Source: a virus
IMG/VR virus record: IMGVR_UViG_3300026097_000017
Coordinates: 16,074-80,073 of that record
Direction: 5' to 3' (one strand)
Length of the DNA stretch: 64,000 bases
The translations under genes were made by a program, and so were the position numbers. Below the pieces are notes generated by a model. That model did not search any database and was not told the origin of the DNA. It saw nothing but the letters and a program-made list of their open reading frames with translations. Positions 1-7,011 of this stretch are shown piece by piece. Positions within the stretch are counted from its first letter, which is position 1. Every line of letters begins with the position of its first letter.

Positions 1-23
1 CAAGCGTTTTTATGAAAAAAATT
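1..23. repeat. 23-bp direct repeat, copy 1 (truncated promoter)
   Basis: Identical to 3496-3518. Bases 1-3 correspond to the upstream half (TTG on the minus strand) of a -35 box, so the window edge appears to cut through a further early promoter firing leftwards. Confidence 0.7.
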
Positions 24-396
24 CTAATAATTTTAGTCCGACTGCAGTAGCAGTGACAGCAGATCCTATCATAATTGCCTTATCGTTCCAGAGACCACCA
101 ACATATACCCAGCCAATTGCTGAAATGAAATAAGAGATAGTCCCGTAAAGTGCAAAAGAACTGCTCATCAAGAATATGCCCATGACACCAGTAATTACTG
201 ACATCCATTTTACTATCCAAGAAATATCATCTCTGGGGGTAGCTGGAGTCAGAGCATCATTTTCAGCCTGTAAAGCAGTCAGCTCTTCATTCAATCGCTT
301 TTTTTCTTTACTCAGCTCCATTGCGAGCTGAGCAGCTTTACTCATGACTGCTGGTGAATCCTCTTTAGGAGTTTCTTGATGAGCAGATTTTTCCAT
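10..396 (-). CDS. Coiled-coil membrane protein, unassigned
   Basis: A 128-residue protein that I do not recognise. Residues 1-55 are charged and helical, with a likely coiled coil around residues 25-50 (KEKKRLNEELTALQAEN). Residues 58-127 are hydrophobic and can form two or three membrane segments. It follows the small Sm-like gene with no gap and has no clear ribosome binding site, so it may depend on translational coupling. The C-terminus (LLEFFS) resembles the clamp-binding tail found elsewhere in this genome, but here it is the end of a membrane segment, so I do not read it that way. Function unknown; inner-membrane location inferred. Confidence 0.7.
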   Translation of the reverse strand: MEKSAHQETPKEDSPAVMSKAAQLAMELSKEKKRLNEELTALQAENDALTPATPRDDISWIVKWMSVITGVMGIFLMSSSFALYGTISYFISAIGWVYVGGLWNDKAIMIGSAVTATAVGLKLLEFFS

Positions 397-666
397 TTAT
401 GTAATCAATCCTGATGTTGCTTGCCGATATGCCTTGACGACATCATCATTAGTGGCAGTATAGAACACATAATTTTGAATGGTGATCTCATCAGGATTGT
501 CTTCGCCTGTCATACAGACTCCGCGAGCAAACCCCATGTTTCCACCTTCACCGTAAACTAACATGCGTGGGTCATCTAGAGTGATGGCTCCACCGCCTGT
601 GTTATTTAACTTACCTACAAACTCACCTGCCATTGTGACGACAGAAACTACTTGACCTTTATTCAT
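397..666 (-). CDS. Small Sm-like-fold candidate protein
   Basis: An 89-residue soluble protein. The N-terminal half (GQVVSVVTMAGEFVGKL, then a second strand ending ITLDDPRML) has the strand-turn-strand spacing of Sm/Lsm-type small beta barrels. This is pattern recognition only and no RNA-binding residue can be proved. The ATG at 666 is preceded by AAAGGTAAAGAAG, a usable ribosome binding site. It lies 5 bases after the methyltransferase gene and directly before the membrane protein gene, in the same transcript as the upstream tRNAs. Function unknown. Confidence 0.65.
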   Translation of the reverse strand: MNKGQVVSVVTMAGEFVGKLNNTGGGAITLDDPRMLVYGEGGNMGFARGVCMTGEDNPDEITIQNYVFYTATNDDVVKAYRQATSGLIT

Positions 667-671
667 CTTCT

Positions 672-1205
672 TTACCTTTTTAGCATTACTCTCAATTCAT
701 TGTGTCCATTCTTCAAAGTGTGAACGGCATGATCATCTATTTTACATCTATCAAGATGTTTAGTCAACTTTTCTAACCACCACTGTGGCTCTTTTATAAT
801 TATATGAGTGTTACGTCCATCAGGAAGTTTCTTTTGTGCTGGGTAACACGCAATGACCATATAAGCATGGCGATCGATCAGTTTATCCATACCTTGAACA
901 ATCTCAGCAAGATACTCAAATTCTAGATGTTCCATTACATCAAGACAGAACATCATATCATAAGATTGTGTTGGATATTGGTGATACTTTTCTACTGCTG
1001 GATCATATCCATCAACTTGGATATCAGGAAAATCTTCTTTAAGTTTATTAACAAGATTTCCATGAGCGCAACCATAATCTAGAATAGATTTGGGATTATG
1101 CTTGGTAACAAAGTTGAATGCATCTTCATATTCATTTAAACGTCCAGCAAACATATTACGCTGATGCATCGATGATAACTGCACTTTATAGTTTTCTGAA
1201 ATCAT
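672..1205 (-). CDS. SAM-dependent methyltransferase, class I-like
   Basis: A 177-residue protein. The glycine-rich SAM-binding motif I is ILDYGCAHGNLV near residue 41, followed by an acidic strand end (VDGYDP) and a motif-IV-like FCLDVMEHLE. This is the layout of small Rossmann methyltransferases that act on small molecules, sugars or lipids; nothing indicates DNA specificity. I place the start at 1205 (MISENYK), with AGGA nine bases upstream. An open frame continues to 1340 but runs through the structured noncoding region and looks non-coding. The gene is the first after the tRNA/noncoding RNA block. Substrate unknown. Confidence 0.75.
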   Translation of the reverse strand: MISENYKVQLSSMHQRNMFAGRLNEYEDAFNFVTKHNPKSILDYGCAHGNLVNKLKEDFPDIQVDGYDPAVEKYHQYPTQSYDMMFCLDVMEHLEFEYLAEIVQGMDKLIDRHAYMVIACYPAQKKLPDGRNTHIIIKEPQWWLEKLTKHLDRCKIDDHAVHTLKNGHNELRVMLKR

Positions 1206-1220
1206 TACATAATTTCCTAG

Positions 1221-1245
1221 TGGAGCCAAGGACAGGAATCGAACA
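1221..1245 (-). other. Orphan tRNA 3'-end fragment
   Basis: On the minus strand this reads as a T-loop (TTCGATT), the 3' half of a T-stem (CCTGT), an acceptor 3' strand and a terminal CCA. The T-stem 5' half that should precede it (ACAGG) is absent, and no matching acceptor 5' strand (GCCAAGG) occurs in the 250 bases upstream. It therefore looks like the last 24-25 bases of a tRNA gene without its body. It could be a tRNA remnant, a trace of recombination with a host tRNA gene, or the 3' exon of an interrupted tRNA. Confidence 0.45.
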
Positions 1246-1258
1246 TTCCAAAAATAAA

Positions 1259-1416
1259 TGGCGGAACGGGGGGAATCGGGTAACCCCCAAGGAGGTACTA
1301 TCTGATGTACCTTTCCGAATGGACCTCCTACAACTCGCAACCTCGCTAAAGGTATGGACGCTATCCCTTTGAGTTTACCTTATCCCCCATCAGCGAGAGA
1401 TATTCGGTCACGTTCC
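1259..1416 (-). ncRNA. Structured RNA with tRNA-like 3' end
   Basis: A stretch of about 158 bases with no credible gene, in which nested helices can be drawn by eye on the minus strand. GGAACG (1411-1416) pairs with CGTTCC (1263-1268) as an acceptor-like stem ending in GCCA (1259-1262). GGGGG/CCCCC (1284-1288 with 1269-1273) stacks directly on it like a T-arm, with a T-loop-like 10-base loop ending CGATT. CCGAAT/ATTCGG (1402-1407 with 1315-1320) encloses CTCGCT/AGCGAG and AAGGTA/TACCTT. AGGTAC/GTACCT forms a separate hairpin. The 3' terminus resembles that of tRNA-Asp. I could not find a tmRNA tag, a group I core or a known riboswitch signature. Confidence 0.5.
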
Positions 1417-1447
1417 TATCGGTGTTGCAATCACCGAACTCGGTTTG

Positions 1448-1470
1448 TCTAATGATTATTTCATTAGACT
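1448..1470 (-). other. Perfect 9-bp hairpin after tRNA-Asn
   Basis: GTCTAATGA and TCATTAGAC are perfectly complementary around a five-base AATAA loop. The hairpin starts six bases beyond the CCA end of tRNA-Asn. It has no downstream T-run, so it is more likely an RNA processing or structural element between the tRNA and the structured RNA than an intrinsic terminator. Confidence 0.55.
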
Positions 1471-1475
1471 GAAAA

Positions 1476-1551
1476 TGGCTGGGATAGTAGGGCTCGAACC
1501 TACGACCGAAGGATTAACAGTCCTTTGCTCTACCAACTGAGCTATATCCCA
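1476..1551 (-). tRNA. tRNA-Asn (anticodon GUU)
   Basis: A complete cloverleaf can be drawn. The acceptor stem TGGGATA pairs with TATCCCA. The anticodon stem AAGGA/TCCTT has the seven-base loop CTGTTAA, giving anticodon GTT (asparagine). The T-arm is GTAGG/CCTAC with loop TTCGAGC. The discriminator is G and CCA is encoded at 1476-1478. It lies 6 bases after tRNA-Arg in the same transcript. Phage tRNAs of this type probably supplement codons used more by the phage than by the host. Confidence 0.95.
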
Positions 1552-1557
1552 ATAAAT

Positions 1558-1634
1558 TGGCGTCCCCTGCAGGATTCGAACCTGCGACCCACAGCTTAGA
1601 AGGCTGTTGCTCTATCCAGCTGAGCTAAGGGGAC
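1558..1634 (-). tRNA. tRNA-Arg (anticodon UCU)
   Basis: A complete cloverleaf. The acceptor GTCCCCT pairs with AGGGGAC, the anticodon stem ACAGC/GCTGT encloses loop CTTCTAA (anticodon TCT, reading AGA), and the T-arm is GCAGG/CCTGC with loop TTCGAAT. The discriminator is G and CCA is encoded at 1558-1560. It lies immediately downstream of the 32-residue membrane protein gene and is served by the early promoter at 1768-1796. An AGA-reading tRNA suits an AT-rich phage genome. Confidence 0.95.
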
Positions 1635-1640
1635 AAAACT

Positions 1641-1739
1641 TTAAAACTTACAATCACTCTTTGCAATTAAATAGATAGCTGCTACAACGAGAACGCCACC
1701 AAGAAGAATCACATCAAGATAGTTTTGGGTGTATTCCAT
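1641..1739 (-). CDS. 32-residue single-span membrane protein
   Basis: A short gene: ATG at 1739, TAA at 1641-1643. The start is supported by ATGAGG five bases upstream and by a perfect early promoter whose predicted start of transcription lies about 22 bases upstream. The product begins MEYTQNYLD, has one hydrophobic segment (about residues 8-25, VILLGGVLVVAAIYLI) and ends SDCKF. It is the first gene of the early transcript that also carries the tRNAs. Function unknown; an inner-membrane micro-protein that modifies host physiology is plausible. Confidence 0.7.
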   Translation of the reverse strand: MEYTQNYLDVILLGGVLVVAAIYLIAKSDCKF

Positions 1740-1767
1740 AAAAACCTCATAACAAATCAACTATTCA

Positions 1768-1796
1768 ATTATAAGAGATACTCGCACAAAAAGCAA
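1768..1796 (-). promoter_or_regulatory. Early promoter (TTGCTT-17-TATAAT)
   Basis: On the minus strand the -35 box TTGCTT is at 1791-1796 and a perfect TATAAT is at 1768-1773, with a spacer of exactly 17 bases. An A/T-rich stretch lies upstream of the -35. It drives the 32-residue protein, the two tRNAs and the downstream RNA/methyltransferase block. Confidence 0.85.
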
Positions 1797-1807
1797 GCAT
1801 TTTTTTT

Positions 1808-1840
1808 AAAAAAGATGGGGGGATTTAACCCCCACCCATC
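1808..1840 (-). terminator. Intrinsic terminator after the DUF932 gene
   Basis: A G/C-rich hairpin (GATGG/CCATC continuing GGGG/CCCC around a TTAAAT loop, 1814-1840), followed on the minus strand by six T. It begins at the stop codon of the DUF932-like gene and ends just upstream of the next early promoter, separating the two early units. Confidence 0.8.
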
Positions 1841-2786
1841 AAGCTGCCTCAGCGAAATCAATCGCTGTTTCAAGAGCCTTCAACTTAGTCCGCTGGTTAG
1901 CACCGAACCAAGCAGAAGTCAGACGAGTATCAGTACTGCGTCCCAACTCATGGTCAGTCAGATAAGTCACAGCATTAAATGCCTGCCACCAAGAACCTTC
2001 CGCAAACTCAGCTCCTGGTTGAGTATGTAGCACTTCCTTCGCACGCAGAGCATTACGTGACACTTCCTTCTTACCAGAAGTTGGCCAAATCACATTGAAA
2101 TAGTCATCAATGCTTTGATTGGTGAAACGCTTATTACCAAGGAAGAAAGCCATATCCTTGTACTGCTCCATCTTCTCATGCGAGATACCCAGAGTTTCTT
2201 TCACCATGTCAGCATTAAATGCACGACGGTGATTCACTGAAATCGCATTCAAAGAGTTACTGTTCAGAGAAGCAGTCAACGTATTGTTGCAGACTACACG
2301 GATCGGTGTGAACCGAATATTGATCCCTGAACCAAACTCATGAGGATTAGAGAACAGAAGATATCCTTCCATCTTATCGCCATTGAATAACTCAAATCCT
2401 TCATCCTTGAGTTTAGCGAGAACCCATACTAACTTACCCTCACGCAGAGAACCAGCCGTATGCATCTCCATAGAACCTTCATCTACAAACTCACGGAAGA
2501 ACTCGAATGCTTCGCGGTTTTGTACAGGGTTCCAAGCATCAGAGATCTGAGACAAGAACTTGCCATCAGAATCACGAACCAATGCTTTCTTACCTGTTTT
2601 GACCATCTCGCCACCCAACTCATAAAAAGTATCGGTAGCATACACATTCCAGTCAAGACCAGATTTCACGAGCATGTCATCTACAGAGATGTCATTATTC
2701 ACAGCTGTACCCAAGCCATGCCAAGGAGTTTCACCAGCATAAGCCATTTGGGCTTTCCCATTCACAAATTCTAAATTATGAGCCAT
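1839..2786 (-). CDS. DUF932-family phage/plasmid-like protein
   Basis: A 315-residue protein beginning MAHNLEFVNGKAQMAY, with an early GETPWHGLG motif, which I recognise as the DUF932 family (phage/plasmid-like protein) found in many phages, plasmids and bacterial genomes. The molecular function of that family is not established. Full length for the family. It is transcribed alone from the early promoter at 2818-2846 and closed by the terminator at 1808-1840, so it is an early, probably host-directed or DNA-associated protein. Confidence 0.8.
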   Translation of the reverse strand: MAHNLEFVNGKAQMAYAGETPWHGLGTAVNNDISVDDMLVKSGLDWNVYATDTFYELGGEMVKTGKKALVRDSDGKFLSQISDAWNPVQNREAFEFFREFVDEGSMEMHTAGSLREGKLVWVLAKLKDEGFELFNGDKMEGYLLFSNPHEFGSGINIRFTPIRVVCNNTLTASLNSNSLNAISVNHRRAFNADMVKETLGISHEKMEQYKDMAFFLGNKRFTNQSIDDYFNVIWPTSGKKEVSRNALRAKEVLHTQPGAEFAEGSWWQAFNAVTYLTDHELGRSTDTRLTSAWFGANQRTKLKALETAIDFAEAA

Positions 2787-2817
2787 AATAAAATTTCCTT
2801 TTCACAATTGAACATAC

Positions 2818-2846
2818 ATTCTAATTTATTCTGACAAAAAAGTCAA
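2818..2846 (-). promoter_or_regulatory. Early promoter (TTGACT-17-TAGAAT)
   Basis: Minus strand: TTGACT at 2841-2846, 17-base spacer, TAGAAT at 2818-2823. The predicted start of transcription is near 2811, about 25 bases upstream of the DUF932 gene. It overlaps the 3' end of the preceding 66-residue gene. Confidence 0.85.
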
Positions 2847-3043
2847 GCATTTGGCAAAACTTTTTTTGTAATATTTTCAAATTTTCTACGAGACCGACTG
2901 AATGACAGCGGTTTATTGAAGAAGAATGGTGCGCTTTCACCCTCACGCTTGAAGGCAACCAGTTTCCCACCCTCATTAAGATAATAAGTGTGTGGGTACA
3001 AACCTTCAGTCGTTTCTACTAGCACTTTGCAGTAGTCACTCAT
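2843..3043 (-). CDS. 66-residue hypothetical protein
   Basis: A small, basic, soluble protein (MSDYCKVLVETTEG...), probably an alpha/beta fold. The C-terminal part is rich in Arg and Lys (SRSRRKFENITKK). Its ATG overlaps the stop of the preceding gene as ATGA, so it is translationally coupled to it. Its own 3' end contains the -35 region of the next early promoter. I do not recognise the family. Confidence 0.65.
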   Translation of the reverse strand: MSDYCKVLVETTEGLYPHTYYLNEGGKLVAFKREGESAPFFFNKPLSFSRSRRKFENITKKVLPNA

Positions 3044-3438
3044 ACTGTCACCTCCAAGTCAGCATACTCTTCGTATGGAAGAGGCTCGCAATCATCAGGC
3101 AAACCTTTCTTCCACTCGGCAGCAAGAGCCTCAGCTTCTTGCTCTTGCTCAAACTGAAGACGGAGCTGGTAACAGATATTCTCGTAGGTCTGTTCCAGAT
3201 CCTCAATATCCATTTCGTCCCAAGCAAGACGCATGCGGCAACCATAGAGGTCTTTCGACGCATCACTGATGCCATTGATCAGCTCATTACGCTTGAAGTC
3301 CTCTACAGTGTAGACACCCATCTCAGCCCAATGACTCAAGTCATCAGTGTACTTAGACATCCACAGTCCAGGTTCCTGCTCCATCATCAGATCAGCTTTA
3401 GCATTCAAGGACTCAATGTATTGAAGTAAACCAGACAT
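3040..3438 (-). CDS. 132-residue acidic hypothetical protein
   Basis: An acidic, mainly helical protein (MSGLLQYIESLNAKADL...). I place the start at 3438: AGAGG lies seven bases upstream, whereas the longer frame would need a TTG at 3465 almost at the predicted transcription start. It is the first gene of an early unit with the 66-residue protein. No known motif; small acidic early proteins in T4-like phages often bind host enzymes, but that is only an analogy. Confidence 0.65.
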   Translation of the reverse strand: MSGLLQYIESLNAKADLMMEQEPGLWMSKYTDDLSHWAEMGVYTVEDFKRNELINGISDASKDLYGCRMRLAWDEMDIEDLEQTYENICYQLRLQFEQEQEAEALAAEWKKGLPDDCEPLPYEEYADLEVTV

Positions 3439-3469
3439 AATAAAACCTCTTTTTCTCAACAACAAATAT

Positions 3470-3498
3470 AGTATGCATCATTGTGAGAAAAAAAGCAA
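3470..3498 (-). promoter_or_regulatory. Early promoter (TTGCTT-17-CATACT)
   Basis: Minus strand TTGCTT at 3493-3498, 17-base spacer, CATACT at 3470-3475 preceded by TG (extended -10). The -10 is weaker than in the other copies, but spacing and -35 context agree. It drives the 132- and 66-residue early genes. Confidence 0.7.
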
Positions 3499-3518
3499 GC
3501 GTTTTTATGAAAAAAATT
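3496..3518. repeat. 23-bp direct repeat, copy 2
   Basis: These 23 bases are identical to bases 1-23 of the window. Both copies sit at the upstream end of an early promoter -35 box (A/T-rich, UP-element-like) and just after a gene's stop codon. The match implies another early promoter just beyond the left edge of the window. Confidence 0.8.
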
Positions 3519-3523
3519 TAATT

Positions 3524-4327
3524 TTATTCTATGCCCATTTCTTTACGGATTTTAGTGGCACTGATTTGCTCAATGTCTTCACCTAAATGTTCCTGTTCAA
3601 TCTTATAGCCGACATCTCTACCATAGGTGATGTTGACGATATTAGGAACTACCATGATTTTGTATCTACCCTTATAATCCATGTCTAGTGCACGTGTGAT
3701 CCTTTCTTTTACGAAATTGGGATCAAAGGGATTGCTGTCATTCCAGCCCTGACAATCACGAATCATGATGACGACTTGCCCATGTTTTGCGAGTGCCTTC
3801 TCAAATAGAGTCTGATGTCCTAAATGCCATGGCTGCCAGCGTCCAAGCATCTGTACAGTTTCTTTGCGATTATCCCACTCATATGGCTGAGTTTTTCCAT
3901 TGATACGATCAGCAATTATCTCCGCATACTTATCTGCATTTTCTTCAGTCATCTCATATGAAAGTCTGAAATCATAGTTGTCAGGGTTTTTGAACTTTTT
4001 ATTAGTGTCCTCAAACCTACCCTCATCAATCGTATCCATCCAAATAATCCAGTCTGGGTTAAACTCAGCTCTCAACAAATGCGTTGGGCAAACAAAATCA
4101 GCAATCGCATATTTTGTTGCTGATGTCTCACACAACTTACGCATTCTAGTTGCTTGACGCAGTCTTCCCAAATCAGAAAAGTCCCAGTCATCATACTTCT
4201 CGCGGACTTTGTCAGCATTAAACCACTCAGCATCGCCCAATATTTTCTGTAGCTTTTCAGCGAAATATGTTTTTCCTGATCCAGGCAAGCCCATGATGAG
4301 AATTTTGATTGGTTCAGCTTTGTTCAT
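3524..4327 (-). CDS. P-loop kinase / nucleotidyltransferase fusion
   Basis: A 267-residue two-domain enzyme. The N-terminal domain has a P-loop (GLPGSGKT, residues 13-20) followed by a FNADKVR stretch like adenylylsulfate (CysC-type) kinases. The C-terminal domain has both signatures of the cytidylyltransferase/NMN adenylyltransferase superfamily: HLGH within GRWQPWHLGHQTL, and ISATKIR near the end. It probably phosphorylates and then nucleotidyl-activates a small molecule, or is involved in nucleotide cofactor metabolism. I chose the start at 4327 because GGGGT precedes it; it overlaps the DUF2061 gene. It is the last gene of the sugar cluster. Confidence 0.75.
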   Translation of the reverse strand: MNKAEPIKILIMGLPGSGKTYFAEKLQKILGDAEWFNADKVREKYDDWDFSDLGRLRQATRMRKLCETSATKYAIADFVCPTHLLRAEFNPDWIIWMDTIDEGRFEDTNKKFKNPDNYDFRLSYEMTEENADKYAEIIADRINGKTQPYEWDNRKETVQMLGRWQPWHLGHQTLFEKALAKHGQVVIMIRDCQGWNDSNPFDPNFVKERITRALDMDYKGRYKIMVVPNIVNITYGRDVGYKIEQEHLGEDIEQISATKIRKEMGIE

Positions 4328-4526
4328 GTTTACCCCATTTAATTTTAGCCCAACCACGTTCGTGGTAGTAATACAGAATTATTTTAGTTATGAACTCCAA
4401 GGAAGCGATACCTGTTGCTGCCGCAGGGTTCCCAGTGATCCACCAACTAATTAAGAATGTGCTAGCAGTTGCTATGAATCTCCAACTAGCAGTCTTAGCT
4501 ATAGATCTTAGTTTGCTTTCCTTCAT
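4314..4526 (-). CDS. DUF2061-like small membrane protein
   Basis: A 70-residue protein with the N-terminal pattern KLRSIAKTASWRFIA and two hydrophobic segments (about residues 16-31 and 35-52), ending in YHERGWAKIKWG. This resembles the DUF2061 family of small two-span membrane proteins, which in bacteria often lies next to CysC-type kinases and other sulfate or sugar activation genes. Here too a CysC-like kinase gene follows immediately (13-base overlap). Biochemical role unknown. Confidence 0.75.
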   Translation of the reverse strand: MKESKLRSIAKTASWRFIATASTFLISWWITGNPAAATGIASLEFITKIILYYYHERGWAKIKWGKHEQS

Positions 4527-5340
4527 GAAAATCGCATATGTCCTGATAAATTTCTTCTGGATGAATTGAATTCATCGCATCCTTACAATGCGAGCAATTG
4601 ATTTGCTTTCCGCAAGGTGTTTCTGGGTGATCATACACATAATATGTTTGATTACGATTACGATAACCTGTAATATTGGGAGTAATTACACCACCACAAA
4701 TTACAAAGGCACGTTTATTTCTCGCTGCAGCAAAGTGATGCATTCCACCCTCTGTTGTTACGATTGCCTTTGACCATTCAGCGATAGCGAATGCATCACG
4801 AATATTATCAACCTCAATATTGTATGCACCCTCAAGTTCTGGCTCATCGTATTCAACACGTCCTGACACATCAGTGTAGTTTCTAGAGGGAACTAATCTA
4901 ACCACGTGGTATTTTCTACGAACTAGATCACACAGTCGCTGCCACTTATCAAACCCCCAAACCTTATTGTCAGCGAGAGTTGTTCTTTTAGCATCAGGAT
5001 TTAAAATGACAAATGGTTTATTATCTTGAATGATTCTGTTCAAAGTCACTATTGACCATAAACTTTCTTCATCAGAGATTGAATATGGTGCTGGGATTGG
5101 TTCATAAGGTTGATAGTGAATACAACCATTACCCCAACCTTTTATATACCAACGATTGCCGTTGGGCTTTTCAGGAACATAAATCTTTTCACAATCAGTA
5201 ACAGCGTCATGGTCGACAACCCAATTCAGATCATCCCAAATGATTGATTTTTTTCGGTTAGCATGCACGACAGAGGTTGGGTTCTTTTCCCAAACTTTCC
5301 TTGCCTCACCCAACCACATCAAGTCATCACCCCAACCCAT
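4495..5340 (-). CDS. Glycosyltransferase, GT9-like
   Basis: A 281-residue protein. The C-terminal half has the nucleotide-sugar-binding pattern of GT-B enzymes of the heptosyltransferase (GT9) type: VTTEGGMHHFAAARNK followed by AFVICGG. The C-terminus has a CSHC cysteine pair. It starts directly at the stop of the preceding glycosyltransferase-like gene (shared base at 5340). Probably adds a sugar to a glycan; acceptor unknown. Confidence 0.65.
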   Translation of the reverse strand: MGWGDDLMWLGEARKVWEKNPTSVVHANRKKSIIWDDLNWVVDHDAVTDCEKIYVPEKPNGNRWYIKGWGNGCIHYQPYEPIPAPYSISDEESLWSIVTLNRIIQDNKPFVILNPDAKRTTLADNKVWGFDKWQRLCDLVRRKYHVVRLVPSRNYTDVSGRVEYDEPELEGAYNIEVDNIRDAFAIAEWSKAIVTTEGGMHHFAAARNKRAFVICGGVITPNITGYRNRNQTYYVYDHPETPCGKQINCSHCKDAMNSIHPEEIYQDICDFHEGKQTKIYS

Positions 5341-6272
5341 TATACACCTCTCAAGTGTTCCCAGACTTTGCCGTTTTTAAGTTCTTTTTGATGCCATTGC
5401 GCATAAGACAAATCATACAACCACTGCATACGCTCTTGTTCATTGACCATCTTAGGATCTAACAATGCATCGACGCTAGTGCTACTTATATCATAAGCAA
5501 AACTTCCAGGATCACAAGCGATGACAGGAACACCATTGACTACAGCATCAACTGCATAACCAGAAGAATACGTGAATGCAACCCAGCAATCTTTAAATGA
5601 ATCCAGCAAGTTTTCCTTTGTTCCAACTTCAAATTCGCAACCAAGTTCAATCATACCATCTATGTAACTCTGATCAAATTCACGCTGTAACTGTGGAGTT
5701 CTGACCACGATACGTCTTTCTAGTCCTAGTGTTAATAATATTTCTTTTACATCTTTGGCAGTTTCATATGCCCACTTAGAAATATTAGCACCTCTCAATG
5801 AGGCATCTCCTGGAAGTTGTAGAGCGATAGTGATTCTATTACCTTCAGTTCGCCATGGCTTGACATCAATCTCCAAGTCTTTTTGTATTTTAGTCCAACG
5901 ATCACTAGGACTGTTTACATTATTGAAGTTGCCAGTGTCTGCTAGGAATCCATTGACGCCAATACGATGATACACGTCAGACATAACGTTCTCAACTTTT
6001 TTTCTGCCGAGCAATGGTGTCTCAATACAAATAAACTTTGCATTTTCACGTTTACAAAATCTAACTACTTCATTTTTAACTCTATGGTGTTCATCATCTC
6101 TTGACTTCCATGATCCCCAAATAACATGATAATCTGCATAATCAGGAAATATGCTTCCATCAAAATGTAAATCTGCTACATCACCAAACTTATTGATGCT
6201 CTTAGCAAAGTCCCAAAGAATATCACGCTCAGCTTTATTTGGGGTAGAAAGCATATGAACTGCAACTTGCAT
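5340..6272 (-). CDS. Glycosyltransferase-like protein (GT-B type)
   Basis: A 310-residue protein with a GT-B-like C-terminal region: VAFTYSSGYAVDAVVNG followed by GVPVIACDPGSF, typical of the nucleotide-sugar side of glycosyltransferases that use a glycine-rich turn before the donor site. The N-terminal half shows no motif I can name. It lies between two other transferases in a tight operon. Acceptor and donor unknown; some such proteins are processing or transport enzymes rather than transferases. Confidence 0.55.
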   Translation of the reverse strand: MQVAVHMLSTPNKAERDILWDFAKSINKFGDVADLHFDGSIFPDYADYHVIWGSWKSRDDEHHRVKNEVVRFCKRENAKFICIETPLLGRKKVENVMSDVYHRIGVNGFLADTGNFNNVNSPSDRWTKIQKDLEIDVKPWRTEGNRITIALQLPGDASLRGANISKWAYETAKDVKEILLTLGLERRIVVRTPQLQREFDQSYIDGMIELGCEFEVGTKENLLDSFKDCWVAFTYSSGYAVDAVVNGVPVIACDPGSFAYDISSTSVDALLDPKMVNEQERMQWLYDLSYAQWHQKELKNGKVWEHLRGV

Positions 6273-6273
6273 T

Positions 6274-7011
6274 TTAACGTCCTATAATATTGTAGTCACC
6301 AAACTTTTCGTCAGGAATGCGTTTGGTATGATCATAACCATTTTCTTCAGCTTCTTTTAGTGTGTCCCAGAACAAGTCTACAACATCTTGACGCGAATGC
6401 TGTTCTGGTGTTCCTGTAAACCAAGCAGGTTGCCATGGTTGGGTAGACATCTTAGTATAATGTAATTGAAAGATACTGTCAAGCGTATAATTTTCACCGT
6501 CTAGACAGTTCCACTTAGGATCTAGATCTAAAACATATTCGGAACTTCCTGAGAACCGATTGATATTTCTATGGTGTGAATCTTCATTTCGTTTCATTCG
6601 TCGGACTGGTTGTAATAATTCACCTGCTTTCTCACAATCAATTAACATCACACAAAACTCATGCCCACCAAATCTTTGCCCTCTACGTGCAGCGAATGGT
6701 TTGCCTTCCATGTCTATGTCAAATAAATGAGCAAAGTCAGTAATGTTAATCATATCACAATCAGTATAGATTGCTCTACCTTTAAATTCACAGGCTTCAG
6801 GAATAGCCCAACGGAATCCTGAAAATGGAGTAGACCATCTCCTAGTATCCCAACCACCCCAAATACTATTCTCATTTTGTGTTTGTTTCATCCAATGAAT
6901 TTCTACTTCACGACTAGCATTCTTACGAATAGAATATTCATATGCTGTTTCAATTTTAGCGTCTTCACCATTAGCTGAAGTGCCAATAAAAATACGAATA
7001 GGATCACTCAT
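6274..7011 (-). CDS. Glycosyltransferase-like protein (GT-A type)
   Basis: A 245-residue protein beginning with the strand RIFIGTSANGEDAKIE and with an aspartate-rich metal/nucleotide motif in IYTDCDMINI (DxD). This is the layout of GT8-type and related GT-A transferases. It overlaps the methyltransferase gene by four bases (ATGA). The many aromatic and acidic residues suit a sugar-binding enzyme. Acceptor unknown. Confidence 0.6.
   Translation of the reverse strand: MSDPIRIFIGTSANGEDAKIETAYEYSIRKNASREVEIHWMKQTQNENSIWGGWDTRRWSTPFSGFRWAIPEACEFKGRAIYTDCDMINITDFAHLFDIDMEGKPFAARRGQRFGGHEFCVMLIDCEKAGELLQPVRRMKRNEDSHHRNINRFSGSSEYVLDLDPKWNCLDGENYTLDSIFQLHYTKMSTQPWQPAWFTGTPEQHSRQDVVDLFWDTLKEAEENGYDHTKRIPDEKFGDYNIIGR

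Noticed and set aside
10-396. C-terminal LLEFFS as a clamp-binding tail
   Set aside because: It is the end of a membrane segment with a different position of the acidic residue, so the likeness is probably chance.
1206-1340. N-terminal extension of the methyltransferase open frame
   Set aside because: It runs through the structured noncoding region, has no ribosome binding site and no protein-like sequence; the ATG at 1205 has AGGA upstream.
1380-1400. CTGATG near the structured RNA as a hammerhead ribozyme core
   Set aside because: The sixth base pattern CTGATGA and the GAAA partner are not present in suitable positions.
1205-1475. Group I intron or tmRNA in the noncoding region
   Set aside because: No P3/P7 core (GACTA/TAGTC), no 5' tmRNA consensus and no tag reading frame were found; left as an unassigned structured RNA.
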